DNA of 64,000 bases from Gongronella butleri. Its lineage: Eukaryota > Mucoromycota > Mucoromycetes > Mucorales > Cunninghamellaceae. Made by a program: the position numbers and the translations under genes. Below are positions 10,854 to 22,427 of this stretch, in pieces. How positions within the stretch are numbered: position 1 is the first letter of the stretch; the number at the start of each line of letters is the position of its first letter. The stretch covers positions 124,001 to 188,000 of the forward strand of contig JAIWZP010000005.1 in the NCBI GenBank assembly GCA_025201375.1. The letters run 5' to 3'. A model generated the notes under the pieces. The model was not told the origin of the DNA. It saw only the letters and a program-made list of their open reading frames with translations, and did not search any database.

Positions 10854-11340
10854 CGACGTTTCAGCGCCCAGTCATCGCCCGGCAACAAAAACGTGCCATT
10901 GACCATCGAGAAACCCTTTTGCGCCAAGAATTGACATCCCCTCAGCCTCACCGCCTTTGAACGATCCCTTTCCTCCCCCGCACCTCATATTCCACATGCA
11001 TTAATTTATTTTCATTGAAGATGACGAGATTGAATCCCCCTTCTCTCCCACAATACCCCTTTTTTTTGTATTGGCTATAAAAATGACAGGACATGTCCCG
11101 CAAAATTCCCATCAATAAAATAATAAATAAATAAAAAACTTGGCAGGCTCGACCGATTTGAGGATTTCTTAAAGTTAAGACTGGTTTTATGCAAGTCCGC
11201 TTTTTTTTTTTTTTTTTTTTTTTTGAGATTTCACTACAACCGTCTGATTGACCTCTGGATTGGAGGTTTTTTTTTTTTTTTTTTTGTGAAACGAGACGTA
11301 CCAAAATAGTCTGATGGCATAGCTTTGGCGATCCAAGCAT

Positions 11341-12790
11341 AACTTGCGATGGTCAGCAATAAGATTTGTAAAAATTCATGAAAATGCGGCACGTCTCGGC
11401 AACAGGCTGATCGATCTCTGACTTTTTAATATTTTTATCAAAAGAGAAGCCGCGAAATATCAAAGTGGTGACGTTTGGCGGTGATTCAAGCATAACTCTA
11501 ACGAAAAAAGCGAAAAACGCGTAAAATATCATTATTTTAACTCTGAGTTTTCACTAGCAAACATGGTTCTCGAGATTTCTCAAGACTGAGTGATCCGATT
11601 TGCCAAAAAAATTTAAATCGTTGTAGTTTTCAGTTGATTATCCACTGATCTTAATTTGGAGATATTTAGTCCGGGTCACCGGGAGAAACGCGTAAAATAT
11701 TATTTTGGCTCTGGGGATTTACTAGCAAACCCGAATCTCCAGATTTCTCGAGATTGAGAAATCCGATTTACAAGAAATCTTGGAATCATCGAAGTTACGA
11801 GTCGAGTGTCCATTGGTCCGAATTTGGAACGATATGGTCAAGTTCATCGGGAGAAACGCGTAAATTATTGTTTTGAGCTGAGTTTTCACCTGCAAACACG
11901 AATCTCAAGATTTCTCGCGACTGAGTGATCCAATTCGCGAAAAAACTTCACAGCACTGAAGAACTGGGTCTACCATCAACTGATCCAAATTTGGGACCAG
12001 ATGAGCGAATCTATAAGAAAGCGCCAGTTTCATAGGCGTAAACGGGGTACGATCAGCAGCATTTAGTCTCGTACTGCGGCAACAGCTGATCGCCCCGACA
12101 CGTGAGTCACCTCAAATGAATCAGTGGTCAAACGCGGTAAAAGCGCTTGTGGTTTGGCGATATCGCTTCACGTTTTCGGCGAGTTAGCCTTGAGGGATTT
12201 TTTGAATCCTGGTTTGGACCTGATTTTATGAAAAATGAATTTTCTTAGGACTGAGTGATCCGATTTGAGAAAAAACTTGACATCGACGGATTTTTGAGTC
12301 GAGTATCCATTGACTTGAATTTGGAATCAGATGACTAGCCTCATCGAGAAAAACACGTAAATTATTGTTTTGCGCTGGGTTTTCACTAGCAAACACGAAT
12401 TTCGATCTTTTTCGCGACTGAGTGATCCGATTCGCGAAAAAACTTCACAACACTGAAGAACTGGGTCTACCATCAACTGGTCCAAATTTGGGACCAGATG
12501 AACAAGTTTCTGAGAAAGCACCAGTTTCATAGGCGTAAACGGGGTACGATCAGCAGCATTTTGTCTCGTGCTGCGGCAACAGCTGATCGCTCCGGCACGC
12601 GACTCCCTCAAATGAATCGGTGACCAAACGCGGTAAAAGCGCTTGTGGTTTGGCGATATCGCTTCACATTTTCGGCGAGTTAGCCTTGAGAAGTCGTTTT
12701 GATTCTGCTTTGGCCCTGATTTTATGAAAAATGAATGTTCTCCGGACTGAGTTCAAAGTTGAACGTGCTGATTTTTGACGTGCAAAATCG
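11341..12790. repeat. Tandem-repeat block with ~400-bp direct duplication
   Basis: Non-coding DNA built from diverged copies of a unit of roughly 170 bp. Each unit has a CGCGTAAATTATT-like start, an ACTAGCAAACACGAAT-like middle and a GACTGAGTGATCCGATT-like end. The longer stretch 11849-12256 recurs at 12345-12750 with high similarity, including AGGCGTAAACGGGGTACGAT and AAAAGCGCTTGTGGTTTGG. A fragment of the same family (CATCAACTGGTTCAAATCTG) occurs at ~45770. No ORF of note and no terminal repeats recognised. Confidence 0.75.
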
Positions 12791-13128
12791 CAACAGTCTC
12801 AGGCTTTCAAGTGGTCGATTACGGTAAATGAATCTTGTGTAAATTTTGTCGCGCAAAACCGAGAAATGCGCTACTGGCAGCTAAATCGCGAAAGAGCGGT
12901 GAAATTTAGCACAGCCAGAAAGGGATGGCATCGAGTTGCTTCTTTATTTGCAGCGCGGATAGTGTGAAAGCACAGGAAAAAAAAACAAACGCAAAAAATG
13001 TAGATGAAATCAAAGATTGATGCAGAAAACTCATGGGTAACTTTGTAAAATAATGAAATATCATAAACACGAGAAAGAGTTGGATCACCACCATCCCTCC
13101 TCAGCACTTTTCTTCGCCTCGTTTCTGT
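12791..13128. other. Intergenic, no gene seen
   Basis: A spacer between the repeat block and the 3' end of the zinc-finger gene. No protein-like frame or RNA gene is recognisable. Confidence 0.5.
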
Positions 13129-14316
13129 CTAATTCATGGCCAGCCAGCGGGTAAGGATTTTGCGCACCATTGGCTGGCCAGATGGATCCATGTTCTCCAA
13201 GAAACGGATTTTCAGCGTGGAGGTGCTGATTGTACTGCTGCTGTGAGGTGTGTTGGATGCAGTGGTGGACGCATCGCGCGGATCAAGCAGCACAATGCCA
13301 CCAAAGCCGGTGAGGGTATGAGTGAGTGCTGGTTTGCACGTCATGAGAAGTAGATCGCGATCGGCTTCGGAGCTGATGCGGTCCAGGACGTCGAGCGTGG
13401 TGTGTTTGTTGGCAAGCGCCTTGCGTGGGATCTGCAGCTGCACCGGCGATGCGTCGTCGCCATCCCTGGTCAGGTGCAACTGGAATTGATCCTTTTCCAG
13501 CGACACCGAGCAATGTGGGTGGTAAAACGTGTGGTACGCAAACTCAATGTTGACCGTCGGCAGTGGAATCTTGGTCATCAGTGGCGGTGAGATGGTGCCA
13601 CCGGCTGATGGGGCCTGCGATGGCAATGGAGCAGCAGCAGCTGACACATCACCAGAACCAATGGCATTGTCGTTGGTGCTCGTCTCCAAAGGAAGCGCAG
13701 CATCGTTGTTGCTCTTGGCGCTCTCGTCCAAATCTACAAAAAAAAATGAGTCGAACAATTCAATTTTTTCTCTTTTTTTCTCGTTTTCGAGCTTTTTTTG
13801 ATTGTTTTTCGTTTTCTTTTTTCTTTTTGATCAGAGCAAGACTCGTACCTGTAGCCTCCATGGTGGTTTCCACTTTCTTGCCAGATGCGTCTGGAGACTC
13901 CAGTGGGGGTTCTGGGGTTGGATCGGCAGACGCTGGCGGTTCCGATTCGCGCGATTCCGTTTTGATCGGGATTTCTTCTTGTTGCTGCTGCGGCTGATGC
14001 TGCTGTGTCTTGAGTTTCAGCTGATTCTGCAGCCATTGGTCGTAATTGATCTTTTTGTCGTCGTCGGCGTCCAATTCCGCAGCGCGTGCGCGCGATTTGC
14101 CGCGAAAGATCTTGCCTTGCTTCCACAGGATGCCGCAGCCATTGCATAGCGATGACGTGCCATCTGGGCCAGGACGACGCATGTTTGTGTGCCGCGTGCT
14201 GCAATAACAACACTTCCATTGATTGTCCTCTGCCGCTTTGTGCTGCATCTTGGTCTTGGGCCCTATAAACAAATGATCAGCCCAATTCCAAGCCAATGTC
14301 TATTTTTCCATTCTTT

Positions 14317-14389
<73 letters not shown>

Positions 14390-15754
14390 GTCGAGCCTAC
14401 CCTCTGTCGTGGCATTGGCCTCGGCCTGGCGCTTGCGATTGGCGAATTGGGCTTCGTTCCTCTTTTTTTCTGCGCCGACGGGGCGGGTCAAGAACTCGGG
14501 GACAGAGTAGACGCGCTCAACGAGAGCGTGAATGGCCTTTTCCTCGGCGGGCGACAGACAAAAGTCGAGGTATTGGCGCGGCTGGACGCGTGCGATTTCT
14601 TGCTCCATGCTGGCAGAGACTTGGTGCGGCGGGTAGACAACCCCACAAAGGGCGGCCCAAAGCGCGTCGGAAGCACCGGTGATGCGCATATTCACAGCCT
14701 GGGGTGCCTGCAATGGCGGCGGTGGCGGCGCGTCGTCGTGGGTTTCCGCAGTTTTAGGTGCATCCTTGTCCTCCCCTTCCTTGGATGGAGGGTCACTGTC
14801 CATCGTGTCGTCTTTCGACGCGGCAACCTGGGCCGCAAGGTCTTGGATGGCCGGCACAGGGCACTGAGGAGCGAATTGAAGCACTTTTTTACGCGCGGTC
14901 CAAAAAAACGCGTCAGTTTCCTGGGGTGCCAAGGGTATCATGAACGAGACAACGATCTAGCACACAAAAAATGAGCCAAAAAAAAAGAGGCAAAAAAGAC
15001 GCATTACGCACCCAAGGTTGTCTTCTCCTTTACCTCGTGTGGTGCATGGTCGGTCATGCGCTGTAACAGGCTGTTTTTGGGAAACACGATGCGATCGGCC
15101 GGCGATTCTTTGAATTCCATGGTAATGTCGCTGAAAAGAAGGAGCGGCTCCATGGCTGGTGGTGCAGGCGCGTCTTTTTGCATGCAAAAAAAAAAAAAAA
15201 ATTAGCACCGCACGCGCTCTCTTTTTTTGACCTTTTTTTTTTTTTTTTTTTTTGACGAAATGCCTTACCAGGATGAGGCATAGGTGCGCCGTGTTCGATG
15301 TTCACGGGATTTGGGCGAATGGACAGGTCGACGTGTGGGCATCCTGCGGCGTGTGCCAATTCTGTCCATGAATTGACGCGTGTTGCCTGGTAAAAGCCAG
15401 TGTCGGCCCATTGGTGTGGCCCAATGTGGACAGTGGCACGGCCAAGCATGCGCATGGCAGGGAAACGCTTTCGCACGCTCGCGCCACGCTTTGGCTGCTG
15501 TGCACTGTCCGGCACGTATTTTGGGAGCGTGTATTGCGTCCAATTGAGACGCGACTGGCAGAGAGACAGCAGCAGCTGGTCCCTATAGTATCACGCAAAA
15601 AAATAGGTGAATTTTTTCCTTTTTGCAGGTGACAAGGGCGATCTTACCCTAGGTGTTGTGTGTCCGTGTCCGGCGTGTCCTTGGTAGGAAGCGCGAACTG
15701 TTTGAGAGAGAGCTCTGTTTTTCGTTTGGCAGACGTGACAACAGAGCTGGACAT
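13129..15754 (-). CDS. GATA-type zinc-finger protein, function unknown
   Basis: Six exons join in frame to 711 aa: 15648-15754, 15269-15582, 15034-15173, 14401-14956, 13849-14262, 13129-13733. Near residues 390-415 there is one zinc finger, C-X2-C-X18-C-X2-C, with RRPGPDG and LCNGCG, i.e. the GATA-type fold used for DNA or protein binding. The N-terminal half has a conserved-looking region (GRATVHIGPHQWADTGFYQA and later FMIPLAPQETDAFFW). The middle is acidic and Pro-rich, there are Gln-rich stretches after the finger, and the C-terminus ends in a compact block (ENMDPSGQPMVRKILTRWLA). It is longer than a plain GATA activator, so a chromatin-complex subunit is possible, but I do not recognise the family. 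It is divergent from RPL20, with starts 181 bp apart. Confidence 0.82.
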
Positions 15755-15934
15755 GAGAGACAAGCGAGCGAAGGCGAATAAAAAAAGAAAAGAAAAAGAA
15801 AAGGAGGCGCGCAAGCGAAAAAAAAAAAAGCGAGGCGGGGCAAAATGGCAAAATGGCGAGCTGACCTTGATTTTGGTACGCCCCCATTGCCTCGTTTCCC
15901 CTTCTTTTTCTTCCCTTTTCCGTTCCTTATCGAC

Positions 15935-16746
15935 ATGGCTAGAGTAAGTGACCATTGGATCGACTACGAGACGCACAATGGCATCAAGATGCAATTGGAA
16001 TGTCTATAGATGGATGAAATTGCGTTAAAAAGATGGGATGGATGGATGAAATCGAGGCAATTGGATGGATGGATGGATGAGATGGATGGCTCATCATGAT
16101 CCTGTTCTTTTTTTTTAATAGTTCCACGAGTACCAGGTGGTCGGTCGCAAGCTCGCCTCCGAGCAGGATCCTACCCCCAAGCTCTACCGCATGCGCATCT
16201 TTGCTCCCAACGACGTTGTGGCCAAGTCGCGCTTCTGGTACTTTTTGGCCAAGCTTCGCAAGGTCAAGAAGACGGCCGGTGAGATTGTCTCTGTCAACGA
16301 GGTAACGAATTCATGCCAAACGAGGCAAAAAATGCGAAAATGCCAAAAAAAAAAAAAAGGTTCAATGGAGGCACTCACCGTCTTTTTTTTTTTTTTCTTT
16401 CATTTAGATCTTCGAGAAGCGCCCCGAGCAGATCAAGAACTTTGGCATCTGGTTGCGCTACGACTCGCGCTCCGGCACGCACAACATGTACAAGGAATAC
16501 CGCGGCATGTCGCGCGTCGAGGCCGTGACCACCTGCTACCAGGACATGGCTGCGCGTCACCGTGCTCGCTTTGGCTCCGTGCAGATCATCCGTGTTGCCG
16601 AGGTCGCCGTTGCCGATGTCCGCCGCCAGTACATCAAGCAGCTGTTGACCCCCAAGCTCTCTTTCCCCTTGCCCCACCGCCTTCAGCGCGTCGCCAAGAA
16701 GCACCGCGCTCTCTTCCAGGCCAAGCGTCCCTCCACCTTTTACTAG
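15935..16746 (+). CDS. RPL20: 60S ribosomal protein L20 (eL20, L18a family)
   Basis: A structural protein of the large cytosolic subunit. Exons 15935-15943, 16122-16301 and 16408-16746 join in frame to 175 aa, the normal length. The first exon encodes only Met-Ala-Arg. The body begins [19 protein letters not shown] and contains [39 protein letters not shown] and the C-terminal [20 protein letters not shown], all typical of eL20. The first intron (178 nt) is long for this genome and contains the GGAT array. The second intron pairs an A-tract near the donor side with a T-tract at the acceptor. An AATAAA signal follows the stop by ~45 bases. The identification is secure. Confidence 0.97.
16031..16089 (+). 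repeat. GGAT repeat array inside eL20 intron 1
   Basis: Two clusters of GGATGGATGGAT-type repeats on the sense strand inside the intron that follows the third codon of eL20. They match in motif and strand the arrays in the start-codon introns of eL31 and uS19. Confidence 0.8.
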
Positions 16747-18264
16747 GCTTTGAATTCGCTCGATATCATCCTTTTCCTCGTCATGCTGTAATAAAAAAAA
16801 CCCTGCAATTTGTATATCTTTTTTTTTTTCGTTTTTCCCTCGGTTGTCTGTGCTTGTGTCCACGAAGAATGGCATTCTTTCTTGGTTGCATTGTTTGTGG
16901 TACAAGCCTTGTCTGCAAAAAGAAGGCCATTTACGCCCACGAGCAGCGCGTCAGAGCGTTTTTGATGCCATGCACGGTACAACAAAGCTGCGCGGCGCCC
17001 ATTCAGTGGTTCTAAAGCGGGGACGGGGGGTGGTTAAACGCGTCATCATGCGCGCACATCAGCTCTTGATCATCGGGGATGAGAGCGAGCGAACAAAAGG
17101 GCAACAAAACACTTTTTTTTTTTTTTTTTTTTTTGCGCGGGCGCGCATTGCTCATTGCTCCTATTTTCAAACTTTCTGAGATCCAGGGGCATAAAAAGTT
17201 GGCTCCAGAGCCTCCTTTCCTTTCTCGTCGGTCATTCGCGCATTTCTTCACGTGAGGTCAGCAGGCCGCGTCTTTTTCCAGATAGAAACAGTCTTGAATG
17301 ACAACAAAAAAGCACACTTTTCAATCAACAAACGCGCGGGCTACCCTTTTTGCCACTCTTGGGAGTCCACGTTGAACTTGATGTGGGGTCACACGGAATC
17401 GAGACACATTTACCAGGATTTAGCGCGGACGCAGGTCGTCAGATCGCTTTTGTTTCTTTTTTTCTTCTAAAATGTGTGTCAACCGCGAATTTGGGGCTCA
17501 ATGGTTGTCGATCACTTGTTCCCCCCTCCCTCTGTATTTTCTCTCTCTCTCTCTCTCTCCCTTGGTCCCCCATCCCCTATTTACGAAGCGTGGTGGCGGC
17601 GCAATTGCATGAAATTAATGTGTTGATTAGAGTTTCATCAGACGATGAGTACCCCTCACAGAAAAGATATAAGAAAAAGGGGATGGAACATCATCAGGAG
17701 GAGTAAAAAAAAAAAAAAGGAGAACCGGTCGTGGGCAATTAAAGGGTGAGATGCAGTGCGTCACGAAAAGAGGGCCTGTAACTGCTTCCTATTTTTTGTT
17801 TAAGCATGGGTGCGCCCATTTTGAAATCAAAGCAAGCTGCAAGTCGATGGGAAACGAGGACACGCGAGGTCCTGTGGAGCCTATGAGAGGCATTGCATCT
17901 ATTTTGTCAATAAACGCGTGATTTGCAGGCAAGATGGACGTCGCGTGACGCGGTGTGCATAGGCCCGCTTCTTCTTGGAAGCGCCATTGTTGTTTGTTGA
18001 CCGCGTATAAAAGACCGCGCATCTGGCCCTTTTTTTTTCATCAACGCCGCTCAGGGGAATTTTCCTTGTCTTGCTTCTTTTCTCTCTTTTTTTTATTTCA
18101 GGGACGCCACAGTCATCGGCTCTTTTTTTCGTCATTTTGCGCTTTTTGTCTTAATCTTGATCATTCCACGGACGCACCAGTCTTTGCCGCGCTTTCTCTC
18201 TCTCGCTCTTTTTTTTTTTATTCATTTTATTTCCATTGCTGTTTTCTCTCCACACCCCCTTTTG
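16747..18264. other. Long intergenic region with TATA box
   Basis: About 1.5 kb without a recognisable gene. It holds the 3' flank of eL20 with AATAAA near 16792, a T-tract near 17113-17134, a CT dinucleotide run near 17541-17560, and a TATAAAA box at 18006-18012 that probably serves the small gene at 18265. Confidence 0.5.
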
Positions 18265-18759
18265 ATGTATCGATTGCAAGACTCTCGACGTAACACGTGG
18301 AATTCCACGAGCACGTCAGCGTCCAGCACACGCAGCGGGCTAAAGTCGGTCAAGTCTGTGTGGGGCCATTTATCACAGATGATCAAGCCATCACGGCCAT
18401 CGACGCCGCTGTCGTGCTTTGATTTGCGCTCGTCAAGCAGCATTAGCGCCGTTTCATCGACGAGCACGACGTCCATGGGCCATTCAGTGCACCAGGACAC
18501 GCCACGGAACGCGCACCGTGCACATCAGCATCCACGCAGCGCAAATCCGGCGCGTCGCCATCGAAAAAGTTACATTGAGGAGGAAACAACCCCATCCGAC
18601 GTGCTCGTGCCGCCTTACAGCCCCACATATTGCAAGCCCAACGAATTCCCCTACTCCAATTTCTACATCAAGCTGCCCAATGGCAAGTGGATGGTCCGCT
18701 ACCGATCAGGCCATCGCGACATTCTGGGCACAGATGAATTGGAGGGCTACATGATATGA
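18265..18759 (+). CDS. Hypothetical 164-aa protein, Ser-rich with conserved-looking tail
   Basis: A single-exon ORF of 164 aa. The first ~120 residues are Ser/Thr/Arg-rich low complexity. The last ~55 residues look structured: SYIEEETTPSDVLVPPYSP, then EFPYSNFYIKLPNGKWMVRY and RSGHRDILGTDELEGY. The upstream in-frame extension is hydrophobic and lies in T-rich leader DNA, so the Met at 18265 (MYRLQDSRR) was preferred. A TATAAAA box lies 253 bp upstream. No family is recognised; the gene is supported by codon use in the tail and its promoter context only. Confidence 0.6.
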   Translation: MYRLQDSRRNTWNSTSTSASSTRSGLKSVKSVWGHLSQMIKPSRPSTPLSCFDLRSSSSISAVSSTSTTSMGHSVHQDTPRNAHRAHQHPRSANPARRHRKSYIEEETTPSDVLVPPYSPTYCKPNEFPYSNFYIKLPNGKWMVRYRSGHRDILGTDELEGYMI

Positions 18760-19864
18760 TCGGTGCAAAAAAAGAAAGAAAAAGCGCCCATTCTATCAAC
18801 CCCGATGGCGTGCCAAGACCCTCCCCATCCTTCCCAAGCATCCATTTTTTTTTTTTTTTTTTTTTTTACTGTCACGCCTCTCATCCGTGCCGTGTTCGCC
18901 TTGGCCGCGGTGCACATCCAATCTCATCCTTTTTTTTTATCTACTTCTTACATTTCATCATTTATGCCATTTATTTAGTTCTTATTCTTCCCTCACTCGC
19001 TTCCCTCTCATACTAAGGATAAGCAAATGCGCGTTGATGCATTGGCGTGTCATTTGCTTCCTTCTCAATCCCTGCAGGCTGGACGTCCTTGCCCATTTTT
19101 CTCTCTTTTTTGGTTTTTTTTATCTTTTGCCTTTTCATTCTAAAGTTTGTACTTTTTTTGTTTCATCGAACTATAAAAAGACTGCCCTATTTTCATCAGC
19201 ATTGGCCGCTTGTTTTTTTTTTTTTTTTTACCTCTGCTGAGCGAGATTTAATAACAAAGGAGATAAAGGATGTGCAGACAGCATTGATGTTTATGAAAAA
19301 AAGAAGCAAGAACGACGGATTCATGCACTCAATTGTATCTCCGCACCAATCAGGCATGGTGAGCTTTCTTTTTGGCGTGGAGGAGGGGGGGGTGTGGCAA
19401 ACGCTCGGCGCTGTTTTTGCATTTTATTGCACGGCACGCTGCAGATCATTGCGCGCTTGGAGGAGACGAGTGCATAAGTACGATCGACGTCCCCAAAGAA
19501 AAAAAAGAAAAAAAAGGAGAAGAAATGAGGCTAAGCGCTAGTGCGTTGCCTTGACTTTGTTTTTACATAAAATTTCAAAAACAGGGCCCGTCAAATGGGG
19601 ATGATCTAGCAAAATAAAGAAAAATGGTGTGTACATGAGGCGGCCAGGGCTGGGATGACGATGGGAAGAGAGCTAATGGATGGATTAGGGGGATGGGGGG
19701 AAGGATAAGGGCATGCTTCTAATGACAAGGTTGAGGGGAGTGGGGGAAAGAGAGGTGTTGATACAAAAGATAAAAAAAAAAAAAAGAAAAACAAGAAAAC
19801 AAAGAGTGTAGTAGGCCTTTGACGCGCTTTGAGCTCGCTCCCATTTGGAAATGGGGGAGGGAGG
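18760..19864. other. Intergenic, no gene seen
   Basis: About 1.1 kb of T-rich and A-rich DNA between convergent genes (T-tracts near 18846, 18931 and 19213). ORFs here are hydrophobic artefacts of T-runs. A few GATGG units occur near 19670-19700 at the 3' side of the methyltransferase gene. Confidence 0.5.
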
Positions 19865-21603
19865 TTAGGCCAAGGGCGGCTTTCTTGCTGCGAAGGCGCC
19901 CAATTGGACCATCAGGCCCGAGGTTTCGCACTCTTGGATGTAACGGTCTAAAAAGACAGGATAGTCGTCGCGATTGCGCAGGAGCTTTGGGGCGAGGATG
20001 GGTTTCATGGCGCTCATGGCACTTTTCCAATTCCACAACATCTCCTGGGAGATGGGGTTCGCGCGGTCGCCATAATTGACCGTTTTGAGCTGCTTATCCA
20101 GCAGTTCAAACCCAGTATTGGCCAAGAGATCATCCAAATGTTGCACGATCCATGGGTCATGACCACGCTCTTGGAGAGCAAGGTACACTACCAGCATAAT
20201 AATAAGAAAAAAAAAGAAAAAGATCACGTCAGTCGTACGAGAAAAAAAAAAGATGGGCGGGGCCGACCCAAAACAAAGGCACAGTCGCTCCAATTGCCTC
20301 TTTTCTCCCCGCCTAGCCTAATCCGTGCCCTTGGGGATGGAACCATGACGCGCTCTCCATGCGTGGCATCCCACGTGTGTGGGTTCCCATCCACGCGGAT
20401 GGAGCTGCAAATCCTCTTTTTTTTTTCTTTTTCTTTCTTGGATGCTTACGAATCTTGTTAAAATGTTCGACCATGGGATGGTTTTGCGCGACCTAGTAAA
20501 AGAGATGGATAAATGAGGATAAGGGGATTGCCAAGGCACACATAATCATATATAAAAAAAGAGGAATTGGGGGGAGGGAAGGAAGACCACCGTGGCGATG
20601 GATAAAGAAAAAAAGGGGGGAGAAGAAGGGGGGGGGGACCGGCAGCGTGGCACACTTGTTGTTGGTAAGTAACAATGAGAGGCACTGCCATTTTAGGGGG
20701 AGGGGTGGTCCTTACAGTGAAATTGGATTCCACCAGTTGCACAAAGCCGCCAGGTTTCAGCACACGAAAGATCTCCTTGAGGATAAACGGCCATTCATCG
20801 ACGCGCCAAGCAGCAATGAGCAGGCGCATGTGGATAAAGTCGAATGAATTGCTAGGGTACGGCAGCCCGTCGAGAGCATTGTGCAGGTCAAAGTCGACGT
20901 TTTTCGGTCGGATCGTCGCGGGGAACATGTCCGCCATATCAAGACCGCGAATGTGTGCCTGCGGATAGTCAATTGCCATTTCCTAATGTTCAATTGGACA
21001 CACAATGAGCACAAAAAAAAAAAAAACAGGGAGCGGAGCGTGGGGGGAGTGAGTGAGATGGACAACATGGAAGCGCGCTTGGGCACCCTGCTTTTTTTTT
21101 TTCATTGCATCTCCCCCCCTTTTTTTTCCAATGGCACTTACCAGGCACCACGTGGATGAGCCACATCCAACATCAAGTATGCGGGCTTCCCGCGCCAGCG
21201 CAGACGAGATGACGGGCAGGATGTTTCTAGAAAAACAAGAAAAAAAGCGCGTCAGAGCGCGTTTCAAACAGGCAATTTGTGCCCGTGGCGCGTCACTAAG
21301 TGTGTCATTTTACCCATCAAAGATGACCTTGAGCGAGAAATGTTGCTACAATAAAAAAAAAAAGGTGAGGCAACGGTCGCACAACCCTAAAAACATAAAA
21401 ATGGGGGACCCTACCGAGTTTAATCTGTCTTGTTCAAGCTCATCGCGAGGCAAACAATAAGCGCTAGACCCGATGTCGTGGTAAGTGCGACCCTCGACGA
21501 CGATGCTAGGCGAAGAAATGATTTGTGGCACGGTTGCAGCATCTGTCATGGAGCTAGTACGCTCGTCTTTGGGCGGCAGCGACTTGCTATGCTTTGTACC
21601 CAT
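19865..21603 (-). CDS. Class I SAM-dependent methyltransferase
   Basis: Six exons join in frame to 312 aa: 21415-21603, 21314-21345, 21142-21226, 20716-20982, 20450-20492, 19865-20187. The methyl-donor site is clear: motif I ILDVGCGSSTWCL (~85-97), motif II acidic residue in IRGLDMADMFP, motif III-like FIHMRLLIAAW, and LKPGGFVQLVE (motif post-III). These mark the Methyltransf_11/25 type that acts on small molecules or proteins. The N-terminus has a TYHDIGSSAYCLPRDELEQDRLN segment, common in fungal secondary-metabolism (LaeA-like or phytanoyl-type) methyltransferases. No transmembrane segment or signal peptide is seen. The substrate is not known. The second exon is only 32 nt. Introns 3 and 4 carry long A/T tracts. 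Confidence 0.88.
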
Positions 21604-22427
21604 TTAAAGAGAGAGAGAGAGAGTGAGAGGAGAGAGAGAGAGAGAGAAAAAAAAAAGAGGGAGCCCAGGCAAGGAACAAAAAGAGGAAAAAAAAAAAAGG
21701 GTATATCTGATGATTGCGCGTGCCGACGGGGTCTGGGAGCAAAATGAAAAAAATAGGGCTTCTTTGCTAATTTGAGGCGCGAGTGTGAGAGAGTGAAGGC
21801 TCTAGTGGGCTTTTGTCGAGCCGCTTGGTCGTGGTTGTTGCTTCCTTGTTTGCTGGTATGAGCGGGAAAAGTGGGTAAAGAGGGCACGCGTGCGTGTAAA
21901 AAATCGACTTGGGGTGTGTGTGCGTGTGTATGTAAATAAAAAATCAGGGGGAAACGAGGCAAAAGAAAAAAAAAAAAAGGGGGCACACAAAACAAGGCCG
22001 TGCTGTGAAAAGAAGAAAAGAAGAAAGGAACAAAAAAAGGATGTGTCATGTTGATTTTGTTGGTGCTCAATCGACTTGTACAACGTTGCATCACGGGAAA
22101 AGAACATACTCGTGTTGCAGCCGAGCATCCAACCTCCGCCGTTGACGAATTGGGCGTCGGGCCAATCTGTTTGCCAAACCCTAATTCGAGCCAGCCATCG
22201 TGCTGTCAAAAATGACGTGCAAAATTTGTAACAAACAAGGCAATGCCATTGATTATGGCAACTTTAATTCCTTTATTGATGTTTGAGAGAAAGAGAAATG
22301 AGATAATAAAAAGAAAAAGGTCCATGGAATGGATGGAGGACCATGACAAAGAAAGAGAGAAAAAAAATCAAAAATGCGCAAAAAAAGTGGGAAAATGGGG
22401 GATGAATTCAAAAATACACGATGCAAA
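21604..22427. other. Intergenic, purine-rich promoter region
   Basis: A GA-repeat (near 21607-21650) lies just upstream of the methyltransferase start, followed by A-tracts and a GT-rich run near 21914-21935. No gene is recognised. A short protein-like frame on the minus strand near 22080-22210 could be part of a leader exon but has no support. Confidence 0.4.

Noticed and set aside
11190..11290. Two long T-tracts separated by ~45 bp as a possible inverted or CRISPR-like array
   Set aside because: Only homopolymers with no regular spacer-repeat structure; such arrays are not expected in a fungal nucleus.
15944..16121. Possible snoRNA in the eL20 first intron
   Set aside because: No paired C (RUGAUGA) and D (CUGA) boxes or H/ACA hairpins could be recognised; the GGAT array is a better description.
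19047..19541. Hydrophobic 164-codon ORF that could suggest a membrane protein
   Set aside because: Phe runs derive from T-tracts; no conserved segment and no splice structure; lies in the 3' flank between convergent genes.
22080..22210. Minus-strand frame as an extra upstream exon of the methyltransferase
   Set aside because: The Met at 21603 already gives a complete protein, and no donor site joins this segment in frame with confidence.
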